A DNA stretch of 64,000 bases from contig OY970313.1 of assembly GCA_963716445.1 (NCBI GenBank), forward strand, positions 496,001 through 560,000. The letters are read 5' to 3'. The notes beneath the pieces are model-generated. The model saw only the letters and a program-made list of their open reading frames with translations, ran no database searches and had not been told where the DNA came from. Below are positions 1-8,127 of this stretch, in pieces. Origin of the DNA: JAAYBF01 sp963716445 (GTDB lineage Bacteria; Actinomycetota; Thermoleophilia; Solirubrobacterales; Thermoleophilaceae). Both the position numbers and the translations under genes were made by a program. Within the stretch, counting starts at the first letter, position 1; every line of letters starts with the position of its first letter.

Positions 1-428
1 CCGGCACCTACGACCGTGGCTCGATCGTCTACGGCAAGGACGTCCCGAGCGCGAGCCTCCGTGTGGGCGACGTGATCACCTACAGGCCGCCCCACCCCGT
101 CGGCGGCGGCGGGCTGATCACGCATCGCATCGCCTGGATCGGTCACGAGCGTGACGGCACGCGCGCGTTTCGCACCAAGGGCGACGCGAACCCGGTGGCG
201 GATCCCTGGCGCTTCACGCTGGACCGCCCGACGCAGGCGCGAGCCGCCTTCCACATCCCCTATGTCGGCTACGCGCTCGCGGCGCTGGGGATCCGCTCCT
301 TGCGGATGCTGTTGATCGGCCTTCCCGCGCTGCTGATCGCGTTCGCGATCCTGGCGCATATGTGGCGAGAGGCCGGCGCGGAGCTGCGTCGTCGCGAGGA
401 GGCCGTCGCGCAGGGGACCGGCGGTTAG
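1..428 (+). CDS. Signal peptidase I, SipW type (C-terminal part, 5' end outside window)
   Basis: The frame is open from base 3 to the stop at 426-428, so the start and the catalytic serine lie upstream. The visible 141 residues hold the conserved core of SipW/archaeal-type signal peptidases: a THRI motif, then FRTKGDANPVADPW with the GDAN signature, then one C-terminal membrane helix (IRSLRMLLIGLPALLIAFAI) and a short basic tail. The family cuts signal peptides of exported fibre or coat proteins at the outer membrane face. Only three bases separate its stop from the next gene, which encodes a TasA-like secreted protein, so the two probably form an enzyme-substrate operon. Identification is firm; substrate is inferred from position. 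Confidence 0.85.
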   Translation, partial: GTYDRGSIVYGKDVPSASLRVGDVITYRPPHPVGGGGLITHRIAWIGHERDGTRAFRTKGDANPVADPWRFTLDRPTQARAAFHIPYVGYALAALGIRSLRMLLIGLPALLIAFAILAHMWREAGAELRRREEAVAQGTGG

Positions 429-431
429 ACG

Positions 432-1406
432 GTGCGTCGCTCCGCCTGGACCCTGCTGCTCACCCTGCCGCTGCTCTCGGCGGCCGGCGTCCAGCTCAGC
501 ATGGCGAGCTTCACCTCGAACACGACGAGCAACGGCAACAGCTCGCTCAGCGCCAACGCGGATTGGACCGCCCCCGAGGCAGCGAGCTCCGTTATCGCGA
601 AGGGGGCCGGCGGCACGGTCGGCGCGATCGCGAAGAGCGGGACCTTCTACGTCTACGCGAACGCCAGCGATTCCGGCAACCCCGCGAGCGGGGTGTCGAC
701 CGTGACCGCCAACGTCAACTCGCTCTCGAACGGCGGCGCCGCCGTAGCGCTCAGCGCGGGCTCGTACACGGTGGGCGGGATCGCCTACAACTACCGCAGC
801 GCATTGCTCACGGCGAAGTCGAACCTCGCCGCCGGCACGACGGCCTACACGCTGACGCTCACCGATGCGGTCGCCAACAGCGTGACTCAGGGCGGCTTCA
901 GCGTCGCCGTCGACAACACCGTCCCAACCGGCTCCGACGTCCAGACCACGAACGCGTCGGGCGGCACGACCGGGAAGCTGGAGCTGGGCGACGTCCTGCG
1001 CCTGACCTACAGCGAGCCGATCGAGCCGATCTCGATCCTGGCCGGTTGGACCGGCCCGGCCACCGGCGTCGTCGTCCGGATCACCGACGGAGGCGCCGGC
1101 AACGACGTCCTGACGATCCGCAACTCGGCCAACTCAGCCCAGCTTCCGCTCGGTTCGGTCAACCTCGGTCGCAGCGACTACGTCACGGCGACGCGCGACT
1201 TCGGCGCGAGCGCAACGGCGTCGCAGATGGCCCAGAGCGCCAACGTCATCGCAATCACGCTCGGGACGGCGAGCGGCACCACCGCTACGGCGGCGGCGAC
1301 GGCCGCGATGGTCTGGACCCCGTCGGCGACCGCTACCGACACGGCCGGCAACGCCTCGACGACGACCGCGAAGACCGAGACGGGCGCCGCCGACCTCGAT
1401 TTCTAG
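432..1406 (+). CDS. TasA/SipW-dependent-type secreted protein
   Basis: GTG start, 324 residues. The N-terminus has a basic pair, a hydrophobic stretch (residues 7-20) and then MASFTSNTTSNGNSSLSA, which resembles the region following the cleavage site of SipW substrates (a FTSxTTSxGNS pattern before the mature protein). The rest is rich in Ser, Thr, Ala and Gly with no cysteine, the composition of extracellular beta-sandwich or fibre proteins. Segments such as TPSATATDTAGN look like Ig-like extracellular repeats. It directly follows the signal peptidase gene by three bases, so it is the likely substrate. Its exact role (fibre, surface layer or adhesin) cannot be told from sequence. Confidence 0.75.
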   Translation: MRRSAWTLLLTLPLLSAAGVQLSMASFTSNTTSNGNSSLSANADWTAPEAASSVIAKGAGGTVGAIAKSGTFYVYANASDSGNPASGVSTVTANVNSLSNGGAAVALSAGSYTVGGIAYNYRSALLTAKSNLAAGTTAYTLTLTDAVANSVTQGGFSVAVDNTVPTGSDVQTTNASGGTTGKLELGDVLRLTYSEPIEPISILAGWTGPATGVVVRITDGGAGNDVLTIRNSANSAQLPLGSVNLGRSDYVTATRDFGASATASQMAQSANVIAITLGTASGTTATAAATAAMVWTPSATATDTAGNASTTTAKTETGAADLDF

Positions 1407-1445
1407 GCCCTGTCACCTCAGAACCCCTCTGAAGGCCATTTGGGC

Positions 1446-1474
1446 TGGACAGCGGCTGGCACTTGTGGTTAGAT
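1446..1474 (+). promoter_or_regulatory. Putative sigma70-type promoter of the TetR gene
   Basis: TGGACA at 1446-1451 and TTAGAT at 1469-1474 are separated by 17 bases. The predicted transcription start near 1481 falls inside the palindrome at 1478-1501, as expected for autorepression. The -10 box is a weak match, so confidence is modest. Confidence 0.4.
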
Positions 1475-1477
1475 GAT

Positions 1478-1501
1478 CGACTAAGTCGAATGACTAAGTC
1501 G
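1478..1501 (+). promoter_or_regulatory. Putative TetR operator (two short palindromes)
   Basis: CGACTAAGTCG (1478-1488) is an 11-base palindrome with one central base. GACTAAGTCG occurs again at 1492-1501, so there are two half-overlapping sites 13 bases apart. The ATG at 1490 lies between them. A repressor bound here would block both the start of transcription and translation of the adjacent TetR gene. Confidence 0.55.
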
Positions 1502-2119
1502 CTCGCATCCGCTGAGGAGGAGGTGGGCCCGCCCTCGATCAGGGTGGCCAACGTCGAGGCGTTCCTCGACGCCGCCGAGCGGCTGCTGATCAGGGAGGGC
1601 GCGGGCGGGATCTCGACGCGGCGGCTCGCCGAGGAGGCCGGGCAGAACCACGGTCTCGTCCATTACTACTTCGGCTCGGTCGACGAGCTCTTGCTGCGGG
1701 CCTTGGAGCGCTTCACCGGTCGCGTGCTCGACCGGCAGAGGGCGATGTACGGGTCCGACGCGCCGTTCGCCGAGAAGTGGCGCACCGCGGTCGGTTACAT
1801 CGAGGAGGACCTGGTGTCGGGCTACCCGAAGCTCTGGGCGGAGCTCGAGGCGCTCGCCTGGAACAGGCCCGAGATGCGCGACCGCCTGAATGCCGTCAAC
1901 GACAGCTGGCGGACGCTGCTCCGTGACGCGCTGGCCGAGGCGATCGACGAGTACGGCCTCGACGAGAGGCGCTTCTCGGCGGAGGCCTGCGCCGCGCTTG
2001 TCATGCAGTTCAACAAGGGCTTGCTCTTCGAGCGCCTGATCGGCTTCGACCGCGGTCACGCCGAGCTGCTCTCGGCGATCGACGACTGGCTCGTCTCACA
2101 CGAGGAGGGCGAGGCATGA
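1490..2119 (+). CDS. TetR/AcrR family transcriptional regulator
   Basis: Repressor of 209 residues from ATG 1490; a TTG at 1463 in the same frame is an alternative, but it lies inside the probable promoter. The N-terminal helix-turn-helix is clear: an AAERLLIREGAGGISTRRLAEEAG stretch followed by GLVHYYFGSVDELL, the classic TetR recognition-helix pattern. The C-terminal half is the variable ligand-binding helical domain. No ribosome binding site stands before the ATG, so the message may be leaderless. The stop overlaps the next start as ATGA, so it is co-translated with the hydrolase-glycosyltransferase fusion and probably controls that gene through the palindromes at its own start. Confidence 0.88.
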   Translation: MTKSLASAEEEVGPPSIRVANVEAFLDAAERLLIREGAGGISTRRLAEEAGQNHGLVHYYFGSVDELLLRALERFTGRVLDRQRAMYGSDAPFAEKWRTAVGYIEEDLVSGYPKLWAELEALAWNRPEMRDRLNAVNDSWRTLLRDALAEAIDEYGLDERRFSAEACAALVMQFNKGLLFERLIGFDRGHAELLSAIDDWLVSHEEGEA

Positions 2120-4311
2120 AGACGGTCACGGAGGCCCCGATCGTGGCCGAGCTGGGAAACGGAGCGATCGCCGGCGGCGAGCAGAGCCGCGCCCGCTACC
2201 CGGACGCCGAAGGGTTCGCCGAGCGCGACGGCATGCGGCTCTTCTACGAGGTCTACGGCGACGGCGAGGAGACCGTGTTCCTGCTCCCGACCTGGTCGCT
2301 CGTCCACTCTCGCCACTGGAAGATGCAGATCGACTACTTCGCGCGCCACTTCCGCGTGCTGACGATGGACGGGCTCGGGAATGGGCGCTCCGATCGCTGC
2401 CGGGATCGCCGGCGCTACGACCCGGCGGAGTTCGCCCGCGACTGCCTCGCCGCGATGGACGCGACCGCAACCGACCGGGCGGTGATGGTGGCGCTCTCTA
2501 CTGGCGCCCAGTTCCTCCTCGAGCTTGCCCGGCTCGCTCCGGAGCGGGTCGCCGGTGCCGCCTTCATCGGTCCGTTGTTCCCCTACACCCCGTCGCACTG
2601 GTCGTTTTTGATGCGGATTCCACCGGCTCTTCTGAAGCGGCGCCCGCCCAACTCCTTTGGCCGCTGGTGGGGCCACATGCATCCGGGCCTGTGGCAGCAG
2701 GACTACGCTGGATTCGCGGAGTGGTTCATCTCCCGGTGCCTGCCCGAGCCGCACTCGACGAAGGGGGTCGAGGACGGGGTGGGCTGGGCGCTGGAGACCG
2801 ATCCCATGACGCTCGCCGCCTCGGTGATGTACACGCCCCACCACGATCGTCGCACCCTGCGTGCCCTGGCTAGGAACGTGGAGGCTCCGATGCTGGTGGT
2901 CCAGGGCGACCGCGACAAGATCACCCCGCCCCGCGACGGCCGGGCGCTGGCCCGCCTCGGCGGAGGGCAGCTCGAGGGGATTCGCGGCGCGGGCCACTTC
3001 CCCCACTTGCGCAAGCCGGTGCAGGTCAACCTGGCATTGCGCGAGCTCTGCGAGGACGCCTTCGGACGCCGGCGCACGCCGCGCGACCCCACTGTCTACC
3101 GCCCCGACGGGCGTCCCCGCGCCCTCTACATCTCATCGCCGATCGGGCTTGGCCACGCACAGCGCGACGTTGCGATCGCACGAGAGCTGCGACGTCTGGA
3201 GCCGGACCTGCAGGTCGACTGGCTTGCCCAGGACCCGGTGACCCGCGTCCTCGCAGGAGAGGGAGAGCGCATCCACCCCGCCAGCGCCCATCTGGCAAAC
3301 GAGTCTCGCCACATCGAGTCGGAGTCCGCCGAGCACGACCTCCACTGCTTCCAAGCGCTGCGTCGCATGGACGAGATCCTCGCCGCGAACTTCATGCTCT
3401 TCCACGACGTCGTTCGCGATGAGCGCTACGACCTCTGGATCGGGGACGAGGCGTGGGAGCTCGACTACTACCTGCACGAGAATCCACGCGAGAAGCGCGT
3501 CCCGTTCGCCTGGCTGACCGACTTCGTCGGCTTTCTGCCGATGGACGCCGGGGATGAGCGGGAGAGCTTCCTGACTGCCGACTACAACGCCGACATGGTC
3601 GACCACGTCGCCGACCATCCCGACGTCCGCGACCTGGCGCTCTTCGTGGGCAATCCCGACGACATCGTTCCCGAGCGACTCGGGCCGCAGCTGCCGACGA
3701 TCCGCGACTGGACCGAGCGCAACTTCGACTTCACCGGTTACGTGACCGGCTTCGACCCAGCCGACCTAGGCGATCGCACGAGGCTGCGCGCTGAGCTGGG
3801 CTACGACGACGACGAGCGTGTCTGCATCGTCACCGTCGGTGGCTCGGGCGTCGGCGCCGACCTCTTGCGGCGGGTCATCGCCGCCTTCCCGGCCGCCAAG
3901 GAAAGGGTTCCAGACCTGCGCATGATCGTCGTGGCGGGGCCTCGCATCGACCCGGCCTCGCTGCCCTCGCACACGGGGCTCGACATCGTGCCCTACGTCC
4001 ACAACCTGTATCGCCACCTGGCCGCCTGCGACCTGGCGGTGGTACAGGGTGGTCTGACCACCTCGATGGAGCTGACCGCCCAGAAGCGGCCGTTCCTCTA
4101 CTTCCCCCTGCGCCACCACTTCGAGCAGAACTTCCACGTCCGCCACCGCCTGGAGCGCTATGGGGCCGGTCGCCGCATGGACTTCGACGACTCCCCACCG
4201 GAGCGAATCGCCGCCGCGATCGCGGAGGAGATCGGCCGGGACGTGACCTACCGCGATGTCGAGGTAGATGGCGCCGCGCAGGCGGCACGGCGCCTCGCCG
4301 AGCTCCTGTAG
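2116..4311 (+). CDS. Alpha/beta hydrolase fused to a UDP-glycosyltransferase-like domain
   Basis: Single 731-residue protein with two enzymes. Residues about 35-315 are an alpha/beta hydrolase: nucleophile Ser128 in ALSTG (an atypical first residue of the GxSxG elbow), acid Asp265 or Asp267 in VVQGDRDKITPP, and His294 in GAGHFPH. From residue 335 (RALYISSPIGLGHAQRD) to the end there is a GT-B glycosyltransferase related to MurG/GT28 and UGT enzymes, with a VTVGGSGVG loop and a nucleotide-sugar site around VVQGGLTTSMEL and LRHHFEQNFH. Both active sites look intact. The start overlaps the TetR stop (ATGA). Substrates are unknown; a hydrolase that unmasks or removes an acyl group from a molecule the other half glycosylates would fit. 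Domain assignments are firm, the joint function is inference. Confidence 0.85.
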   Translation: MKTVTEAPIVAELGNGAIAGGEQSRARYPDAEGFAERDGMRLFYEVYGDGEETVFLLPTWSLVHSRHWKMQIDYFARHFRVLTMDGLGNGRSDRCRDRRRYDPAEFARDCLAAMDATATDRAVMVALSTGAQFLLELARLAPERVAGAAFIGPLFPYTPSHWSFLMRIPPALLKRRPPNSFGRWWGHMHPGLWQQDYAGFAEWFISRCLPEPHSTKGVEDGVGWALETDPMTLAASVMYTPHHDRRTLRALARNVEAPMLVVQGDRDKITPPRDGRALARLGGGQLEGIRGAGHFPHLRKPVQVNLALRELCEDAFGRRRTPRDPTVYRPDGRPRALYISSPIGLGHAQRDVAIARELRRLEPDLQVDWLAQDPVTRVLAGEGERIHPASAHLANESRHIESESAEHDLHCFQALRRMDEILAANFMLFHDVVRDERYDLWIGDEAWELDYYLHENPREKRVPFAWLTDFVGFLPMDAGDERESFLTADYNADMVDHVADHPDVRDLALFVGNPDDIVPERLGPQLPTIRDWTERNFDFTGYVTGFDPADLGDRTRLRAELGYDDDERVCIVTVGGSGVGADLLRRVIAAFPAAKERVPDLRMIVVAGPRIDPASLPSHTGLDIVPYVHNLYRHLAACDLAVVQGGLTTSMELTAQKRPFLYFPLRHHFEQNFHVRHRLERYGAGRRMDFDDSPPERIAAAIAEEIGRDVTYRDVEVDGAAQAARRLAELL

Positions 4312-4324
4312 CTGCTTAAGCAGC
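4311..4324. promoter_or_regulatory. Perfect 14-bp palindrome without loop
   Basis: GCTGCTTAAGCAGC is its own reverse complement. It begins on the last base of the hydrolase-glycosyltransferase stop codon and lies about 120 bases before the repeat-protein gene. The lack of a loop argues against a terminator and fits a dimeric protein binding site. No regulator can be named. Confidence 0.35.
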
Positions 4325-4440
4325 AGCACGCCGGTCGCGAGCCGACTGCAGGCGGCACATGGGGCCGTACACTCCTAGAACTGGTCATTCGGCAGGTGCA
4401 GACCGGCTGCCACCTACCGTCGCACGAGGAGGGTCAAGAG

Positions 4441-7005
4441 TTGTCGATGCGTGTAACTGCAAGGATCGTGTGCAGCGCGTGCTTCGCAACGTTCGCTCTC
4501 GTTTCCGTCGGAACGGCATCCGCCACCGCGACCGCGAACCTAGACGGCAAGGTGACCAAGACGGACGGAATTCCGGTCCCGGGAGTCGCGGTAAGTGTGA
4601 TGACCACCGACGGCTCGAGCGTCGGCACCGGCTCGACGGGACTGGACGGCGGGTACGGCATCACGATCGACGACTCCGGGAGGTACGACGTCCGCTTCAC
4701 CCCGATGGCTGGGACGGGGCTTTCACCGCTGGTCGTCGAGGGCGTGGAGATCGAGGCCGCGTCAACGCTCAACGTAGTGCTAGCGCCCTCCGGCACGGCG
4801 TCGTTCTCGGGTGTGGTGCGTGATTCGGCGGGGGCTCCGGTGGAGGATGTGAGCGTGGGGCTTTGCGATGAGGTGGGCGAGCTGCGTTTCGTTCGCACCG
4901 CGGCTGATGGGAGGTTCTCGTTTACGCGGGCGCCGGGCAGCTATTGCTTGAGCGTCCGGGGCGGGCCGATCGACTCGCCGACGGTTGCGGAGTTCGTTCG
5001 CCTCGAGGGCAGCGTTGAGCTCGCGACCAGCCGCACGGTTGATCTCACCATCGCGTCGGTTCCGGTGACGGTTCGCGTCCAAGGACCCGCTGGCGAGCCG
5101 GTTGTCGGCGCGAGGGTCCATCTATATGGGGACAGCACGACACCTGTCGAGATCGCGCCGGGCATCACTATCGACCAGCCCTACGCCGAGGACTACCGCA
5201 CCACTGACGCCACCGGCAGCGCGACCATTCGCCTCTTCGATCGCTCCACCGCTCAGGGATCGGTCACCGCACCGCCCGACAGTGACTACGCCGGCATCGC
5301 GATCCCCCCACACACCATCGACGGACCCACCACGATCGCCGTCGGCGTCCTCGCGTCGGCGTCGTTCTCGGGTGTGGTGCGTGATTCGGCGGGGGCTCCG
5401 GTGGAGGATGTGAGCGTGGGGCTTTGCGATGAGGTGGGCGAGCTGCGTTTCGTTCGCACCGCGGCTGATGGGAGGTTCTCGTTTACGCGGGCGCCGGGCA
5501 GCTATTGCTTGAGCGTCCGGGGCGGGCCGATCGACTCGCCGACGGTTGCGGAGTTCGTTCGCCTCGAGGGCAGCGTTGAGCTCGCGACCAGCCGCACGGT
5601 TGATCTCACCATCGCGTCGGTTCCGGTGACGGTTCGCGTCCAAGGACCCGCTGGCGAGCCGGTTGTCGGCGCGAGGGTCCATCTATATGGGGACAGCACG
5701 ACACCTGTCGAGATCGCGCCGGGCATCACTATCGACCAGCCCTACGCCGAGGACTACCGCACCACTGACGCCACCGGCAGCGCGACCATTCGCCTCTTCG
5801 ATCGCTCCACCGCTCAGGGATCGGTCACCGCACCGCCCGACAGTGACTACGCCGGCATCGCGATCCCCCCACACACCATCGACGGACCCACCACGATCGC
5901 CGTCGGCGTCCTCGCGTCGGCGTCGTTCTCGGGTGTGGTGCGTGATTCGGCGGGGGCTCCGGTGGAGGATGTGAGCGTGGGGCTTTGCGATGAGGTGGGC
6001 GAGCTGCGTTTCGTTCGCACCGCGGCTGATGGGAGGTTCTCGTTTACGCGGGCGCCGGGCAGCTATTGCTTGAGCGTCCGGGGCGGGCCGATCGACTCGC
6101 CGACGGTTGCGGAGTTCGTTCGCCTCGAGGGCAGCGTTGAGCTCGCGACCAGCCGCACGGTTGATCTCACCATCGCGTCGGTTCCGGTGACGGTTCGCGT
6201 CCAAGGACCCGCTGGCGAGCCGGTTGTCGGCGCGAGGGTCCATCTATATGGGGACAGCACGACACCTGTCGAGATCGCGCCGGGCATCACTATCGACCAG
6301 CCCTACGCCGAGGACTACCGCACCACTGACGCCACCGGCAGCGCGACCATTCGCCTCTTCGATCGCTCCACCGCTCAGGGATCGGTCACCGCACCGCCCG
6401 ACAGTGACTACGCCGGCATCGCGATCCCCCCACACACCATCGACGGACCCACCACGATCGCCGTCGCGTTCGTGGATGAGACCCACCCAACCGACGGGAC
6501 AGCACCGGTCATCGACCTCGTCAACCCGGTCGACGGTGCGTCATACGCGTTCGGTGCCTTCGCAGTGGCCGACTACTCGTGCGTCGACGAGCCGACTGGC
6601 TCAGGCCTGGCCGCATGCATCGGCGACATCTCCGACGGTGGCGTGCTCGACACCACCGTGTCAGGCACGCACACGTTCACGGTCACGGCCGTCGACAATT
6701 CCGGCAACCAAGCGGTCGAGACGGTGACATACGCCGTTCGTGACGCGCCCGCGACGATGGTGGACAACCTCGGCGAGGTTGTCGATGGCGCCTTCCCGGA
6801 CGGCGGTTTCGAAACCTCGCTACTCGCGAAGCTCAAGTCCGCGATAGCCGCCATATCCGAAGGGAACGAGCCCGGCGCCTGCGACGCGCTCCAATCGTTT
6901 GTAACTCACGTCGCCGCCCACTCGGGCAAGAAGATCCCGTCCGACCTGGCCCGCGAGCTCATTGCGGCCGCGCGATCGATCCAGGACGAGATCGGCTGCA
7001 GCTGA
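4441..7005 (+). CDS. Secreted repeat protein with three identical 187-residue units, Ig-like domain and FIMAH domain
   Basis: Start chosen at TTG 4441, seven bases after GAGGAGGG (4426-4433); ATG 4447 is possible, and an in-frame GTG at 4396 has no such site. Of about 854 residues, 1-28 are a signal peptide ending near GTASA. A carboxypeptidase-regulatory-like beta sandwich follows (NLDGKVTKTDGIPVPGVAVS). Then come three units identical in protein and apparently in DNA (residues about 121-307, 308-494, 495-675), each starting ASFSGVVRDSAGAPVEDV and holding two such sandwiches. The tail has an Ig-like module (APVIDLVNPVDGASY to TVTAVDNSGN) and a C-terminal FIMAH-type helical domain (LLAKLKSAIAAISEG to LIAAARSIQ). 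Probably a cell-surface stalk or adhesin. The first half of each repeat uses more T-ending codons than its surroundings. Confidence 0.85.
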   Translation: MSMRVTARIVCSACFATFALVSVGTASATATANLDGKVTKTDGIPVPGVAVSVMTTDGSSVGTGSTGLDGGYGITIDDSGRYDVRFTPMAGTGLSPLVVEGVEIEAASTLNVVLAPSGTASFSGVVRDSAGAPVEDVSVGLCDEVGELRFVRTAADGRFSFTRAPGSYCLSVRGGPIDSPTVAEFVRLEGSVELATSRTVDLTIASVPVTVRVQGPAGEPVVGARVHLYGDSTTPVEIAPGITIDQPYAEDYRTTDATGSATIRLFDRSTAQGSVTAPPDSDYAGIAIPPHTIDGPTTIAVGVLASASFSGVVRDSAGAPVEDVSVGLCDEVGELRFVRTAADGRFSFTRAPGSYCLSVRGGPIDSPTVAEFVRLEGSVELATSRTVDLTIASVPVTVRVQGPAGEPVVGARVHLYGDSTTPVEIAPGITIDQPYAEDYRTTDATGSATIRLFDRSTAQGSVTAPPDSDYAGIAIPPHTIDGPTTIAVGVLASASFSGVVRDSAGAPVEDVSVGLCDEVGELRFVRTAADGRFSFTRAPGSYCLSVRGGPIDSPTVAEFVRLEGSVELATSRTVDLTIASVPVTVRVQGPAGEPVVGARVHLYGDSTTPVEIAPGITIDQPYAEDYRTTDATGSATIRLFDRSTAQGSVTAPPDSDYAGIAIPPHTIDGPTTIAVAFVDETHPTDGTAPVIDLVNPVDGASYAFGAFAVADYSCVDEPTGSGLAACIGDISDGGVLDTTVSGTHTFTVTAVDNSGNQAVETVTYAVRDAPATMVDNLGEVVDGAFPDGGFETSLLAKLKSAIAAISEGNEPGACDALQSFVTHVAAHSGKKIPSDLARELIAAARSIQDEIGCS
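4801..6466 (+). repeat. Tandem direct repeat, 561-bp unit, three copies
   Basis: Copies are at 4801-5361, 5362-5922 and 5923-6466 (the third departs after 544 bases). Period is exactly 561 in both steps, a multiple of three, so the reading frame is kept. I saw no base difference between the copies in the lines compared. Perfect identity at synonymous sites means recent duplication or ongoing gene conversion. The copy number could also be misjudged by assembly. Confidence 0.95.
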
Positions 7006-7107
7006 CGACGGCCGCGGCTGTCCGCGAGGACGATCGAACGAGGGAAGGCACCAGTTGGTGGTGGTGACCGTTGCCCTCCCTGGGTAGTTCGACCAACGTG
7101 ACCGTGC

Positions 7108-7147
7108 GCGCCTATCGGCTGCCGTCATCTACGCAGCCGATAGGCGC
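7108..7147. terminator. Bidirectional hairpin between convergent genes
   Basis: GCGCCTATCGGCTGC (7108-7122) and its exact reverse complement (7133-7147) form a 15-bp perfect stem with a 10-base loop. It lies between the repeat-protein gene (ends 7005) and the ArsR-SRPBCC gene (ends 7168 on the other strand). There is no T-run, which is common for hairpin terminators in GC-rich actinobacteria. Confidence 0.7.
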
Positions 7148-7167
7148 CGTCGGTCAGCGTCGCGCCG

Positions 7168-7944
7168 TCACTCGGTCGTCCAAGCCGTGGCGTCGGAGTA
7201 GCGCTGCGAGCCGGGGGTCGTGAGCAGCTCGCCGGTCTCGAGCAGCGTCTTGAGGCCGGAGAGGATCATCGGCCAGCCGCCGTAGAGCTCGCCGTTCGCG
7301 CCGTCGCGGAGCTGGTCGTGGACGACGGTCAGCCGGCAGGAGTCGCCGACCGGCTCGATCTCCCACGTCAGGCGTGAGGTCCCCTCACCCTTCACGGCGT
7401 CGCTCCACAGCGCGGTGAAGCTCTGGACGAGCCGGCGCGGCGGGTCGACCTCGAGGTTCTCCCCCTCCGAGATCGCGATGCCCGCGCCGGGGTGGAAGCC
7501 CTCGTAGCGCGAGCCGGGCGTCCAGTCGGAGACCACGCCGACGCCGAAGCTGTACTTCTGGCGCTGCTCGTGGTCGACGATCGCGTCCCAGAGGCGCTCC
7601 GGGGTGGTCTTGATGTAGATCTCGAACACCTTCTCCATCTCTTGCTCCAGTCTGGTCTTGAGATCGCTGAGCCCAGCGGCCCAGGCCTCGGTGTACTTGC
7701 TCACCCAGCGGTCGTGGACGAGCCGGATCGGGACCGGGTTCAGGAAGTGCAGCTTCTCGCGGCCGCGCTTGCGCGAGACGACGAGACCCGCCTCCTCGAG
7801 CACGCGCAGGTGCTTCATGACGCCGAAGCGCGTCATCGGCAGCCGCTGCTCGAGCGCCGTCATCGTCTGGCCGTCCTCCCTGAACAGCTCGTCGAGCAAG
7901 CTCCTGCGCGTCGGGTCGGCGAGCGCCTTGAACACCGCGTCCAT
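7168..7944 (-). CDS. ArsR-family HTH regulator fused to SRPBCC/AHSA1 domain
   Basis: Start placed at ATG 7944 (258 residues, MDAVFKALADPTRR); a GTG at 7974 in frame lies inside the operator. Residues 1-85 are an ArsR winged helix (ALADPTRRSLLDELF, then MTRFGVMKHLRVLEEAGLV). Residues about 105-245 are an AHSA1-type START-like hydrophobic pocket (FEIYIKTTPERLWDAIVDHE, SRLTWEIEPVGDSC). Such fusions sense small hydrophobic ligands or act with nearby genes; the metal-binding cysteines of classical ArsR are absent. It is transcribed away from the DUF899 gene, and its own promoter carries an operator, so it most likely represses itself and perhaps its divergent neighbour. Confidence 0.88.
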   Translation of the reverse strand: MDAVFKALADPTRRSLLDELFREDGQTMTALEQRLPMTRFGVMKHLRVLEEAGLVVSRKRGREKLHFLNPVPIRLVHDRWVSKYTEAWAAGLSDLKTRLEQEMEKVFEIYIKTTPERLWDAIVDHEQRQKYSFGVGVVSDWTPGSRYEGFHPGAGIAISEGENLEVDPPRRLVQSFTALWSDAVKGEGTSRLTWEIEPVGDSCRLTVVHDQLRDGANGELYGGWPMILSGLKTLLETGELLTTPGSQRYSDATAWTTE

Positions 7945-7951
7945 GAGCCTT

Positions 7952-7981
7952 ACGATACGTGACTTGTTAGTCACATGTCAA
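7952..7981 (-). promoter_or_regulatory. ArsR-gene promoter with operator in the spacer
   Basis: Read on the minus strand: TTGACA (7981-7976), an 18-base spacer, then TATCGT (7957-7952). The spacer holds the perfect inverted repeat GTGACT-N4-AGTCAC (7959-7974). A repressor bound there would cover the region between the two boxes. The expected transcription start is at or next to the ATG at 7944, implying a leaderless message. Confidence 0.7.
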
Positions 7982-8127
7982 GCGTGGCGGCGGCCTGGCG
8001 ATCTCGATCTCGCGTTGCACGTCGGCCGGCGCGCCGCCAGGATGGTTCCGACCAGGGCGCGGTCGCGTGTCCCCTGGGGCCGCCTGTTCGCCGTCGTCGA
8101 AGAGCACCTGAACGAGAAGGAGCGGAA

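Noticed and set aside
4801..6466. CRISPR or transposon array
   Set aside because: The 561-bp repeats lie in one continuous reading frame and encode identical beta-sandwich domains; there are no short spacers and no cas or transposase gene.
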